Assembly: GCA_023443625.1 (NCBI GenBank)
Contig: JAEZTQ010000021.1
Span: 1-35,413, forward strand
Direction: 5' to 3'
Length of the DNA: 35,413 bases
DNA from: Bacillota bacterium
GTDB lineage: Bacteria > Bacillota_A > Clostridia > Lachnospirales > Lachnospiraceae
Within the stretch, counting starts at the first letter, position 1. Each line of letters opens with the position of its first letter. Shown piece after piece: positions 8,137 to 14,539 of this stretch. Both the position numbers and the translations under genes were made by a program. A model generated the notes under the pieces. That model worked only from the letters and a program-made list of their open reading frames with translations, had not been told where the DNA came from and did no database searches.

Positions 8137-8157
8137 TGTATGCAAACTGTATGCAAA
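8137..8157. repeat. Two direct repeats of TGTATGCAAA
   Basis: The 10-mer TGTATGCAAA occurs at 8137-8146 and 8148-8157, one helical turn apart. It lies beyond the 3' end of a recombinase remnant (minus strand) and beside the 56-bp repeat block. Spacing and place would suit recombinase arm-binding sites. Confidence 0.45.
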
Positions 8158-8179
8158 AGACATCGGACTTTGCGGAAAG

Positions 8180-8235
8180 CTCCTTTCTATGCATATTTGC
8201 GAAGTGTCGAAACCGTTCAAATCTGGTTGTAGCCT
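8180..8235. repeat. Repeat block copy A (possible attachment-type sequence)
   Basis: CTCCTTTCTATGC (8180-8192), 23 variable bases, then TTCAAATCTGGTTGTAGCCT (8216-8235). The same two blocks with the same 23-base gap recur at 9444-9499. It sits about 20 bases past the stop codon of the tyrosine-recombinase remnant, a normal place for an attachment site. Confidence 0.6.
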
Positions 8236-8255
8236 GTTTTAGAGACTTTTTGTTG

Positions 8256-8505
8256 TTAGAATAATTGGTGCAAGTAGGTGCAGGGCAATTCAGTATTAGT
8301 AGCCCATTCTTATGTAGGATAGAAGCGGTAGAAAATCTAACCTTATGGGAAGAACAGTATGCAATGCCATGTTTATTACAGCATTTCTTAATCCGACGGT
8401 TAAAGCTAACTGTTGCTAAGGGTCGGAATCCTTGATGAATAGAAACTCACTGTCTGGGTTAACACGTTTGACCTCCTTAAGAATCTGTAAAAGGTGTACA
8501 CAAAT
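8256..8505 (-). pseudogene. Tyrosine recombinase (integrase) C-terminal remnant
   Basis: On the minus strand three frames in order spell the catalytic end of a phage-type integrase. First comes VHLLQILKEVKRVNPDSEFL then FIKDSD; after one frameshift, LATVSFNRRIKKCCNKHG then IAYCSSHKVRFSTASILHKNG; after a small deletion and frame change, ATNTELPCTYLHQLF and a stop. HKVR is the HxxR box and the Tyr of CTYLHQ stands where the nucleophile belongs. The N-terminal domains are gone. The gene is dead, but it shows that an integrative element once ended or began here. The remainder of 8108-8610 contains only the repeats listed separately. Confidence 0.75.
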
Positions 8506-8625
8506 TATTGGAAAATATTATATATTTAACTTATTCAATATGGTATTATGATTTAAGAACTTACATATAAAACAAGAATTTGTGAGACAGAGCAAGATTG
8601 AACCTGTCGAGTGAGGAGTATGATT

Positions 8626-9414
8626 ATGATACTTGAGATTACCAATGAAGGTGTAACAAAACTACAAAATGGAATACATCATTTTGTAGTTTCAGATTAT
8701 CACAATATTCAAGAATGGGAATGGAATAATATATTAGCATTCATTAGTTATGAAAAAAATCTCGGACAGAAAATTGAAATTGCTTGCGATGATAATGATA
8801 TTTTATCCTTAGTTAACAACGCCGCCAATCAACTTGATGGAACAGAATATATTCCTCCAATTGCTGAGGCAATAGAAGAATTTGTTTACCATGCAACAAA
8901 TGCTATAGCAGCACAGAAAATACTATCCAGTGGTAAACTTCTTTCTGCAACAAAAGTCTATGGGAAAACAGGGGAGGAACTCGCTCTTGAAAGACGAGTA
9001 ATTGGCTGGGAGGACCCGGCGGATTTTTATGAGTATGTTATGTTTGGTTGGGGGACTCATTTAGTGGGTGATTACGTAGTCCTTTCAGAAAACTTTCCAA
9101 ACGAAAATGATTTTTTAAAGGGGAATTTTGATGCAGGAGTTCGTTTCTATATTAGATACAAAGATATTGTTAAACATGAGGGGCATACTTTTGATGGATA
9201 TCATCCGCTTAAAGTGAAAGATGAAGTTATACTGTCGGATTATCTCTTTGCTTGTATCGTGCCAGAACAATATAAGAAACAAATAGAAAACTGTATTCCA
9301 CAGGAGTTAGCCAAGAGAGTGTATTATTTGCCTCAAAGAGAGCTTACCCTACAGGAGTGGAATGACAAGGTAGTCAACTTTGTTAAAATAATACAAAGTA
9401 ATGAAAATATTTAG
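8626..9414 (+). CDS. Unknown protein with ART/phosphotransferase-like motifs
   Basis: The middle of this 262-residue protein reads EFVYHATNAIAAQKILSSGKL, followed 60 residues later by GDYVVLSENFP and GVRFYIRYKD. An HxT/HAT segment followed by an I..SG.L turn is seen in DarT/DUF4433-like and RNA 2'-phosphotransferase-like ADP-ribosyl folds, so an NAD-using enzyme or toxin is possible. The match is partial and the catalytic residues are not secure. The first 80 residues form a separate alpha/beta part. The ATG at 8626 lies seven bases after GAGGAG; a GTG at 8611 and ATG at 8620 are also in frame. The gene lies between two copies of a repeat block, with a recombinase remnant upstream, and looks like a single-gene cargo. 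Confidence 0.55.
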   Translation: MILEITNEGVTKLQNGIHHFVVSDYHNIQEWEWNNILAFISYEKNLGQKIEIACDDNDILSLVNNAANQLDGTEYIPPIAEAIEEFVYHATNAIAAQKILSSGKLLSATKVYGKTGEELALERRVIGWEDPADFYEYVMFGWGTHLVGDYVVLSENFPNENDFLKGNFDAGVRFYIRYKDIVKHEGHTFDGYHPLKVKDEVILSDYLFACIVPEQYKKQIENCIPQELAKRVYYLPQRELTLQEWNDKVVNFVKIIQSNENI

Positions 9415-9443
9415 GGTGCACCCAGTATCAGAGATTGAAAACC

Positions 9444-9499
9444 CTCCTTTCTATGCGGGTTCTGGTAATGTACAGATAATTCAAATCTGGTTGTCGCCT
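9444..9499. repeat. Repeat block copy B
   Basis: CTCCTTTCTATGC (9444-9456), 23 variable bases, then TTCAAATCTGGTTGTCGCCT (9480-9499). It matches copy A at 8180-8235 in both conserved parts and spacing, with one mismatch in the 20-bp core. It continues directly into a strong terminator. The pair brackets the recombinase remnant and the gene at 8626-9414. Confidence 0.6.
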
Positions 9500-9503
9500 T
9501 GAA

Positions 9504-9543
9504 AAAGAAAAGACACATCATGTGAGTGATGTGTCTTTTCTTT
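9504..9543. terminator. Strong bidirectional intrinsic terminator
   Basis: A perfect 17-bp stem (9504-9520 with 9527-9543, core AGACACATCA) with a six-base loop; the A-rich left arm and T-rich right arm allow it to work on either strand. It closes the plus-strand gene ending at 9414. Confidence 0.85.
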
Positions 9544-9562
9544 AGTATCGCAAAAAATAAAC

Positions 9563-9579
9563 CGCCTGCTCTGCAGGCG
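9563..9579 (-). terminator. Orphan minus-strand terminator-like hairpin
   Basis: CGCCTGC (9563-9569) pairs perfectly with GCAGGCG (9573-9579) over a three-base loop. Read on the minus strand it is followed by GGTTTATTTTTT, a terminator-like tail. No minus-strand gene now ends here; the nearest gene to the right is on the plus strand. Confidence 0.4.
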
Positions 9580-9641
9580 TACTACCAGACCTTTAAAGAA
9601 AGCCTTATAATCATGCAATTACTTAAATGTTTTGATGAATA

Positions 9642-9673
9642 TTGTGGAAATAAGGATAAAAAAAGGGTATAAT
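9642..9673 (+). promoter_or_regulatory. Possible promoter of the chemotaxis receptor gene
   Basis: A perfect TATAAT lies at 9668-9673, preceded by GGG. The best upstream hexamer is TTGTGG at 9642-9647 with a long 20-base spacer, so the -35 box is weak. The long stretch to the start at 9808 shows nothing else recognisable. Confidence 0.4.
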
Positions 9674-9807
9674 AGAATAAAACATATTTCACCAAAGTAG
9701 AGAGATTTACTAACATAATACACATAACTTGGATGGTTCTTAATTTAATACAAGAGTAATTTACTTAAGTAATAGGTATACAAAGAGGTCATATGTGTGG
9801 AGGGAAT

Positions 9808-11523
9808 ATGAGAAATAAGCTAAATTCATTAGTATTTAAAATCAGTTTGCTGTGTACCGCTCTAGTATTGGTTTCATCTTTAACAATTCACTATTTTTCT
9901 TATAGGTCAGCAGAATCTTCTATTGAATACACCCTGGGTCAGATGGCATTAAACATAACTAGATCAGTTAACACTACTATCGATGTGGATAAATTTGAAA
10001 GCTTGGTGGAGTCCAAAGACATGAGTGATGAATATTATACTCAGTTGAAGGAAGAGCTTATTAAAATGAGAGAGAGTACCGGACTTAGATTTCTCTATAC
10101 GATGAGCCGATCAACAAATGGAGATTACATCTATATTGCTGATGGCACGGTAGCAGGCTCTGAAGATGAATCCTTGCTTGGTGATGTGGAGACAGAGATG
10201 TCAGAAATGATGATGACTTGTCTGGATGGAAAAGAAGAATTTGAATTCAGCAGTGATAAATGGGGCGAATTGATATCGGGTTATGTCCCGATTAAGAATT
10301 CATCTGGGAAAGTAGTAGGATTATTAGGAGCGGATTTCGACGCTGATTATGTGGTAGATAAATTAGATGATGCGAATAGAAGGATATCCATTGGAGTTGG
10401 GATTGTAGTTGTTATCAGTATCCTCTTATCCATAGTTGTAGCCTATTTTATTATACATTCTTTAAAAATCCTACAGTCTAAAATAAACATAATTAAAAAT
10501 GGTGATTTAACCGTGCAGGTTGGTACTAATAGTACAGACGAGGTAGGAAGCCTGTCTGTGGAATTCCAGTCTATGATTGATAACATGTCTTCCATGATTA
10601 ATGGGATCAGAAAGCATACGGATCAGGTATTAAAAGAAGTAGATTCTTTAAATAACGATGTAGATGTTATGAATAATGCTACCGAAGAGATTACAACAAT
10701 AGTGACAGAAATTGCCCATGGAGCCACCTCACAGGTAAGCAGTGTGGATGAGGTAGATACTTCCATGAACAAAGTGTTTATTGAGATTAAGAACATAACA
10801 GATAATATAGAGCAGGTGCTAAATGATTCCGATATGGGTATGAAGAACATGCAGGAGGCTTCGGATAGATTAGAAAACACGGTGGAGCAGATAAATATGG
10901 TGAATGATACGGTAGATTCAACAGCCTCCGTGATGAAGAATTTAGAGGAAAAATTCAAGGAAGTTCTTGCTTTTAGTGATATTGTATCCTCTATTTCCAA
11001 GCAAACGAATCTTCTGGCTTTGAATGCATCAATTGAAGCAGCATCCGCTGGAGAACATGGTAAAGGATTTGCAGTTGTAGCTGATGAAATTAAGAATTTA
11101 GCCAGACAATCCAGTGATGCCACGAAGAAAATTAATGATCTGATTATGGAAGTACAAGAGGAGATTGACCGGTCTGGCACAGCAATCCAAAGCGGTGTAG
11201 TTGAGGCCAGGAATGGCGTATCGGTTATGTCACAGGTAAAGTTATATCTGGATAAGCTTTCGGTCTCCAATGAGAAGATGCATGGTAGAATTAAGGACAT
11301 CACGACAGCAATCTTATGTATTGAAACAGATAGTAAACATATTTTAAATAAAACCACTTCCCTATCCAATACTGCCAAGGAATTGAATGCCAGTACACAG
11401 CAGACATCGGCTGAAACAGAGGAGCAATACGCAATTATGGAAGGAGTAAAGAAAAATCTACAAAATGTAATGGTGCTGATGGAGGAGCTTACCAGTTCAG
11501 TTAACCAGTTTAAGGTTGATTGA
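9808..11523 (+). CDS. Methyl-accepting chemotaxis protein
   Basis: A membrane receptor that relays an extracellular stimulus to CheA/CheW and the flagellar motor. In the 571-residue protein, a first membrane segment (about 8-28) is followed by an extracytoplasmic sensor (about 40-185) resembling Cache-type domains. A second membrane segment lies at about 193-217 (ISIGVGIVVVISILLSIVVA), followed by a HAMP domain (about 218-270) and the cytoplasmic signalling coiled coil. The highly conserved hairpin tip is visible as SKQTNLLALNASIEAASAGE, then HGKGFAVVADEIKNLARQSS. The ligand cannot be predicted. The ATG at 9808 follows GGAGGG; an alternative ATG at 9793 has AAGAGGT before it and adds five residues. 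It is a single gene with no che genes nearby. Confidence 0.95.
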   Translation: MRNKLNSLVFKISLLCTALVLVSSLTIHYFSYRSAESSIEYTLGQMALNITRSVNTTIDVDKFESLVESKDMSDEYYTQLKEELIKMRESTGLRFLYTMSRSTNGDYIYIADGTVAGSEDESLLGDVETEMSEMMMTCLDGKEEFEFSSDKWGELISGYVPIKNSSGKVVGLLGADFDADYVVDKLDDANRRISIGVGIVVVISILLSIVVAYFIIHSLKILQSKINIIKNGDLTVQVGTNSTDEVGSLSVEFQSMIDNMSSMINGIRKHTDQVLKEVDSLNNDVDVMNNATEEITTIVTEIAHGATSQVSSVDEVDTSMNKVFIEIKNITDNIEQVLNDSDMGMKNMQEASDRLENTVEQINMVNDTVDSTASVMKNLEEKFKEVLAFSDIVSSISKQTNLLALNASIEAASAGEHGKGFAVVADEIKNLARQSSDATKKINDLIMEVQEEIDRSGTAIQSGVVEARNGVSVMSQVKLYLDKLSVSNEKMHGRIKDITTAILCIETDSKHILNKTTSLSNTAKELNASTQQTSAETEEQYAIMEGVKKNLQNVMVLMEELTSSVNQFKVD

Positions 11524-11671
11524 TACTAAATTAGAATTTTACAAGAGTTTCATTCTAACAAAATAATTCATAAACATATATAATATGCCATGATAATAAC
11601 ACAAATATTAAATACTCTAGCTTTGGATGACAACGAGAAACTTTATAGTTCGCAAAGTTAGGGAGGCTGAC

Positions 11672-13483
11672 ATGAAAAGAAAAAAGGAAATATTATGCAA
11701 GATGTTACATAAACTAGTGATTATTGTTGCGGTTATATGTATCTTAGGAGGGTCACAAACAGTTCAGGCAGCAACTGCAAAATTAGCGGCGCCGAAGTCG
11801 GTGAAGACGACAATAGCTTCCGGCAGTAGTATTAAAGTTGGTTGGAGTAAGGTAACAGGAGCAAATGGATATCAAATTTACCGTTCCACTTCGTGGAAAG
11901 GTGGATACAAATTGGTTAAGACGATTACATCAAGGAAGTATAGTTATGTTGATACAAAATTGACTCCAGGTAAGAGATACTATTATAAAGTACGTGGGTA
12001 TAAAACATCTGGAAAATCGAAAATTTATGGATCGTACAACAAAGCCGTTAGTGGTAGGATTACCCCTGATACAGTGGGAAATCTTAAAGGGAAATTAACA
12101 TCATATGAGGGTGCGACCCTAACTTGGGGAAGGGTAAAGTATGTAAGTGGTTATCAGCTTTATATGTCTACTTCAAGTTCTGGCAAGTACTCTCTGGTTA
12201 AGCAAACAAAGAATAATTATTATAAGGTGTACAATCTAGAACCGGGAAAAACCTATTACTTTAAGGTTCGTGGATATATGCTAAACGGTAAAAGTAAAGT
12301 ATATGGAGGATTTTCCTCTGCAATCAAAGTAAAACCCATCTTGTCGGTACCAACTTCCTTAACAGCATCAGGAACAGCGGAAGGTACCATCAATATTCTA
12401 TGGGAGTCGTCGGATGGGTCGGATGGTTATGAGGTATACAAATCAGCAAGTAAAAGTGGGACTTATGAGTTATTAGGTACAGTGTCAGAAGCCAGTTACA
12501 CAGATACTGGATTAGACGTAGGAAGTACCTACTATTATAAAATAATGGCTTACCGGATGGTTGGGAAGACAAAGGTATATAGCAAGTATTCAGAAGCTGT
12601 AGGAGGATCCATTCCTGATCCCAACATCACATCCATATCCTTGGATCAAATGGATATGAAGATGGTAGTGGGAGGCACGGATCAGCTGTTTGCAACAATA
12701 TCCCCGCAGAATGAGGTGGATCAGGATCTAACGTGGACAAGTTCCGATGAAACTGTAGTTGTGGTGGATGACTGGGGGACTATATCAGCTATGGGTGAAG
12801 GGACTGCAACCATCTCCGTTATTGATAATGATAGTGGTGAGCAGGCGGAATGTACCATTACAGTTGAAAAAGCGTATATCAAAGGAATCGACGTATCCAA
12901 GTGGCAGGGAAACATTAATTGGAGTGACGTGAAAAAGGATGGAATTGAATTTGCTATGATCCGGTCTTCTTATGGCAGAAGCAGTCTGGATCCGATGTTT
13001 GAAATCAACTATCAGGGCGCGAAGGACAATGGTATTGCTGTGGGGGTTTACCATTACAGCTATGCTACTACCGTTGAAAGGGCCAAAACAGAAGTTGAGT
13101 TCCTGATTAAGACATTAGAAGGAAAGCAATTTGAATATCCCGTCTGTCTGGACTTAGAGGATAAGGCACAGTTAGACCTTGATAAGAAAACTCTGGCGGA
13201 TATTGCAATTGTCTACTTTGATGCACTTAAGGAAGCAGGATATTATCCTATGATATACAGTAGTAAAAGCTGGTTTACAGGAAAACTCTATGATGTAAGA
13301 CTGGATGTTTACGATCGCTGGGTAGACCAATGGTCTGATAAACTTACTTATACCGGTGAACTTGGAATGTGGCAGTATAGCGCCAAGGGTTCGGTTAGTG
13401 GGATATCGGGGGATGTTGATCTGGATATTTCATTTATTGATTATGAAAGTAGAATAAAGTGGCTTGAATTAAACGGGTTTTAA
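11672..13483 (+). CDS. Secreted Fn3-Big2-GH25 lysozyme
   Basis: A 603-residue exported muramidase that should cut the glycan strands of peptidoglycan. A signal peptide (1-34, ending TVQAAT) is followed by three fibronectin type III-like repeats (about 39-132, 133-222 and 225-315), each with the YY.KVRGY strand. A Big2-type bacterial Ig domain follows (about 318-399, VVGGTDQLFATISP), then a C-terminal glycoside hydrolase family 25 domain (402-603). The GH25 marks are GIDVSKWQGNINW with Asp 407 and CLDLEDKA with Asp 494 and Glu 496. The ATG at 11672 follows GGGAGG at good spacing. There is no cell-wall anchor. It may serve in wall remodelling or release, or attack on other cells; nothing nearby suggests a phage. 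Confidence 0.92.
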   Translation: MKRKKEILCKMLHKLVIIVAVICILGGSQTVQAATAKLAAPKSVKTTIASGSSIKVGWSKVTGANGYQIYRSTSWKGGYKLVKTITSRKYSYVDTKLTPGKRYYYKVRGYKTSGKSKIYGSYNKAVSGRITPDTVGNLKGKLTSYEGATLTWGRVKYVSGYQLYMSTSSSGKYSLVKQTKNNYYKVYNLEPGKTYYFKVRGYMLNGKSKVYGGFSSAIKVKPILSVPTSLTASGTAEGTINILWESSDGSDGYEVYKSASKSGTYELLGTVSEASYTDTGLDVGSTYYYKIMAYRMVGKTKVYSKYSEAVGGSIPDPNITSISLDQMDMKMVVGGTDQLFATISPQNEVDQDLTWTSSDETVVVVDDWGTISAMGEGTATISVIDNDSGEQAECTITVEKAYIKGIDVSKWQGNINWSDVKKDGIEFAMIRSSYGRSSLDPMFEINYQGAKDNGIAVGVYHYSYATTVERAKTEVEFLIKTLEGKQFEYPVCLDLEDKAQLDLDKKTLADIAIVYFDALKEAGYYPMIYSSKSWFTGKLYDVRLDVYDRWVDQWSDKLTYTGELGMWQYSAKGSVSGISGDVDLDISFIDYESRIKWLELNGF

Positions 13484-13555
13484 TGCAATGCTCTCAGAAG
13501 CAAGATACCCCACAAAATTCTATCGAAAAAGTGTTTTACCTTAAAGCATCTAAAC

Positions 13556-13627
13556 AAAGGAAGGACCTGTGATAATATGCCCCTGTCTACTTGGCAGGGG
13601 GTATGTTTATCACAGGTCCTTCCTTTT
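13556..13627 (+). terminator. Long intrinsic terminator after lysozyme gene
   Basis: AAAGGAAGGACCTGTGATAA pairs with TTATCACAGGTCCTTCCTTT to give a stem of about 20 bp. An inner GCCCCTG/CAGGGG hairpin forms the apex, and TTTT follows. It is unusually long, and its A-rich left arm means it could also stop minus-strand transcripts. Confidence 0.85.
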
Positions 13628-13683
13628 ATCTTTTGTGAAAATTTCAAGAATGCTACATTGATTGAAAGTTCGTCATGAGCATT

Positions 13684-13793
13684 AATTTAATTATCTTCGT
13701 CTTGATCATCGTTATCTTGGTTATTAGGTGGTTCCTATCTTGATTTATCTTCGCCTTGATTATCGTCATTCTGATTATTATTTTCCTGATGGT
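13684..13793 (-). pseudogene. Decayed Asp/Asn/Gln-rich tail downstream of lipoprotein
   Basis: Directly after the stop of the minus-strand lipoprotein gene, the +2 frame reads QENNNQNDDNQGEDKSR, stop, EPPNNQDNDDQDEDN, stop. Such low-complexity acidic tails are common on Clostridial surface proteins. A frameshift plus a nonsense codon appears to have cut it off. It may instead be simple-sequence DNA that never was translated. Confidence 0.4.
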
Positions 13794-14423
13794 TTAATCT
13801 TCGAGAGTGGTTATGTTATTTAGGAACTCATCCATCTCTTCTTTATTATCTGGTGTAAAAGTGATAAGTAACGATACCATGTATTTATCTAATTTATAAG
13901 ACAAATATCTTTGTATTAAAGCACCATCATATACAGAAAACTCCATGGTATAGAATGTTTTACCTGCAATCTCAATTGTTGATTCATCTACTAATTCAAA
14001 CTGTTCTTGTGGCAGTTGTTCTTTGACTACATCCAAATATTCCTTTTCGCTATATTTGGTTCCGCCTAAAGTTTTCGCTAAATTTTCGTACATAAGCTGT
14101 ATGCTATTTGTTGCATCAGGACTATATGCCAGAAATCCATAGATAGTTTTTAATTTTGCTGCGGTTTCTAGAGCTTTATTATTTGTACCTTTCAATTCAT
14201 TTAAATATTCTGTTCCAACCCCCATTAATTCAGATATTTCATCATCTGTTGCAAGCGACCAATCATTATTAATCTCTAATTTCATATTTAACCAAGTGTT
14301 TTCAAATACATTATCATTCCAAGTACCTATAGAAAATTTCTTTTCCTCTTTTTTAGAGCACCCTGAAATGAGCATGACAGTAAATAAAAAAAGTATAATA
14401 CCAAATATCTTTCGTTGTCTCAT
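13794..14423 (-). CDS. Lipoprotein of unknown function
   Basis: A 209-residue exported protein with a lipoprotein signal peptide: MRQRKIFGIILFLFTVMLISGC, with Cys 22 as the lipidation site. The mature part begins KKEEKKFSIGTWNDNVFEN and has alternating strands and helices resembling small substrate-free surface lipoproteins of Firmicutes. I do not recognise a named family. The ATG at 14423 lies behind AGGAGGAG, a very strong ribosome-binding site; upstream in-frame ATGs at 14483 and 14450 fall in or before the promoter. It has its own promoter with a palindrome across the -10 box, so it is probably regulated apart from the LRR gene upstream. Confidence 0.8.
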   Translation of the reverse strand: MRQRKIFGIILFLFTVMLISGCSKKEEKKFSIGTWNDNVFENTWLNMKLEINNDWSLATDDEISELMGVGTEYLNELKGTNNKALETAAKLKTIYGFLAYSPDATNSIQLMYENLAKTLGGTKYSEKEYLDVVKEQLPQEQFELVDESTIEIAGKTFYTMEFSVYDGALIQRYLSYKLDKYMVSLLITFTPDNKEEMDEFLNNITTLED

Positions 14424-14444
14424 CTTTCTCCTCCTACATTGATT

Positions 14445-14469
14445 TGTCATATTATAGTATAATATGACA
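14445..14469. promoter_or_regulatory. Palindromic operator over lipoprotein promoter
   Basis: Twelve bases (TGTCATATTATA, 14445-14456) are mirrored exactly by TATAATATGACA (14458-14469) around one central base. The palindrome covers the -10 box and most of the spacer, the classical place for a repressor dimer. The regulator is not identifiable. Confidence 0.55.
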
Positions 14470-14479
14470 TAACTTGCAA
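14451..14479 (-). promoter_or_regulatory. Promoter of the lipoprotein gene
   Basis: On the minus strand TTGCAA (14479-14474) and TATAAT (14456-14451) are separated by exactly 17 bases, and the start codon follows 27 bases after the -10 box. Confidence 0.7.
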
Positions 14480-14539
14480 ACATTTTAATATAGTAATAAA
14501 GTCATTAATTTGTGTCTATTACAATCATTTGCTTAATTA

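Noticed and set aside
8180..8235. tRNA-like 3' end (TTCAAAT followed by CTGGT and TGTCGCC)
   Set aside because: The T-stem cannot pair in either copy, and no D or anticodon arm or matching acceptor strand is seen, so it is listed as a repeat and not as a tRNA.
10623..11378. Long open frame on the minus strand inside the chemotaxis receptor gene
   Set aside because: It is the mirror of the repetitive coiled-coil coding region, lacks a ribosome-binding site and has Ser/Phe/Ile-rich composition typical of antisense frames.
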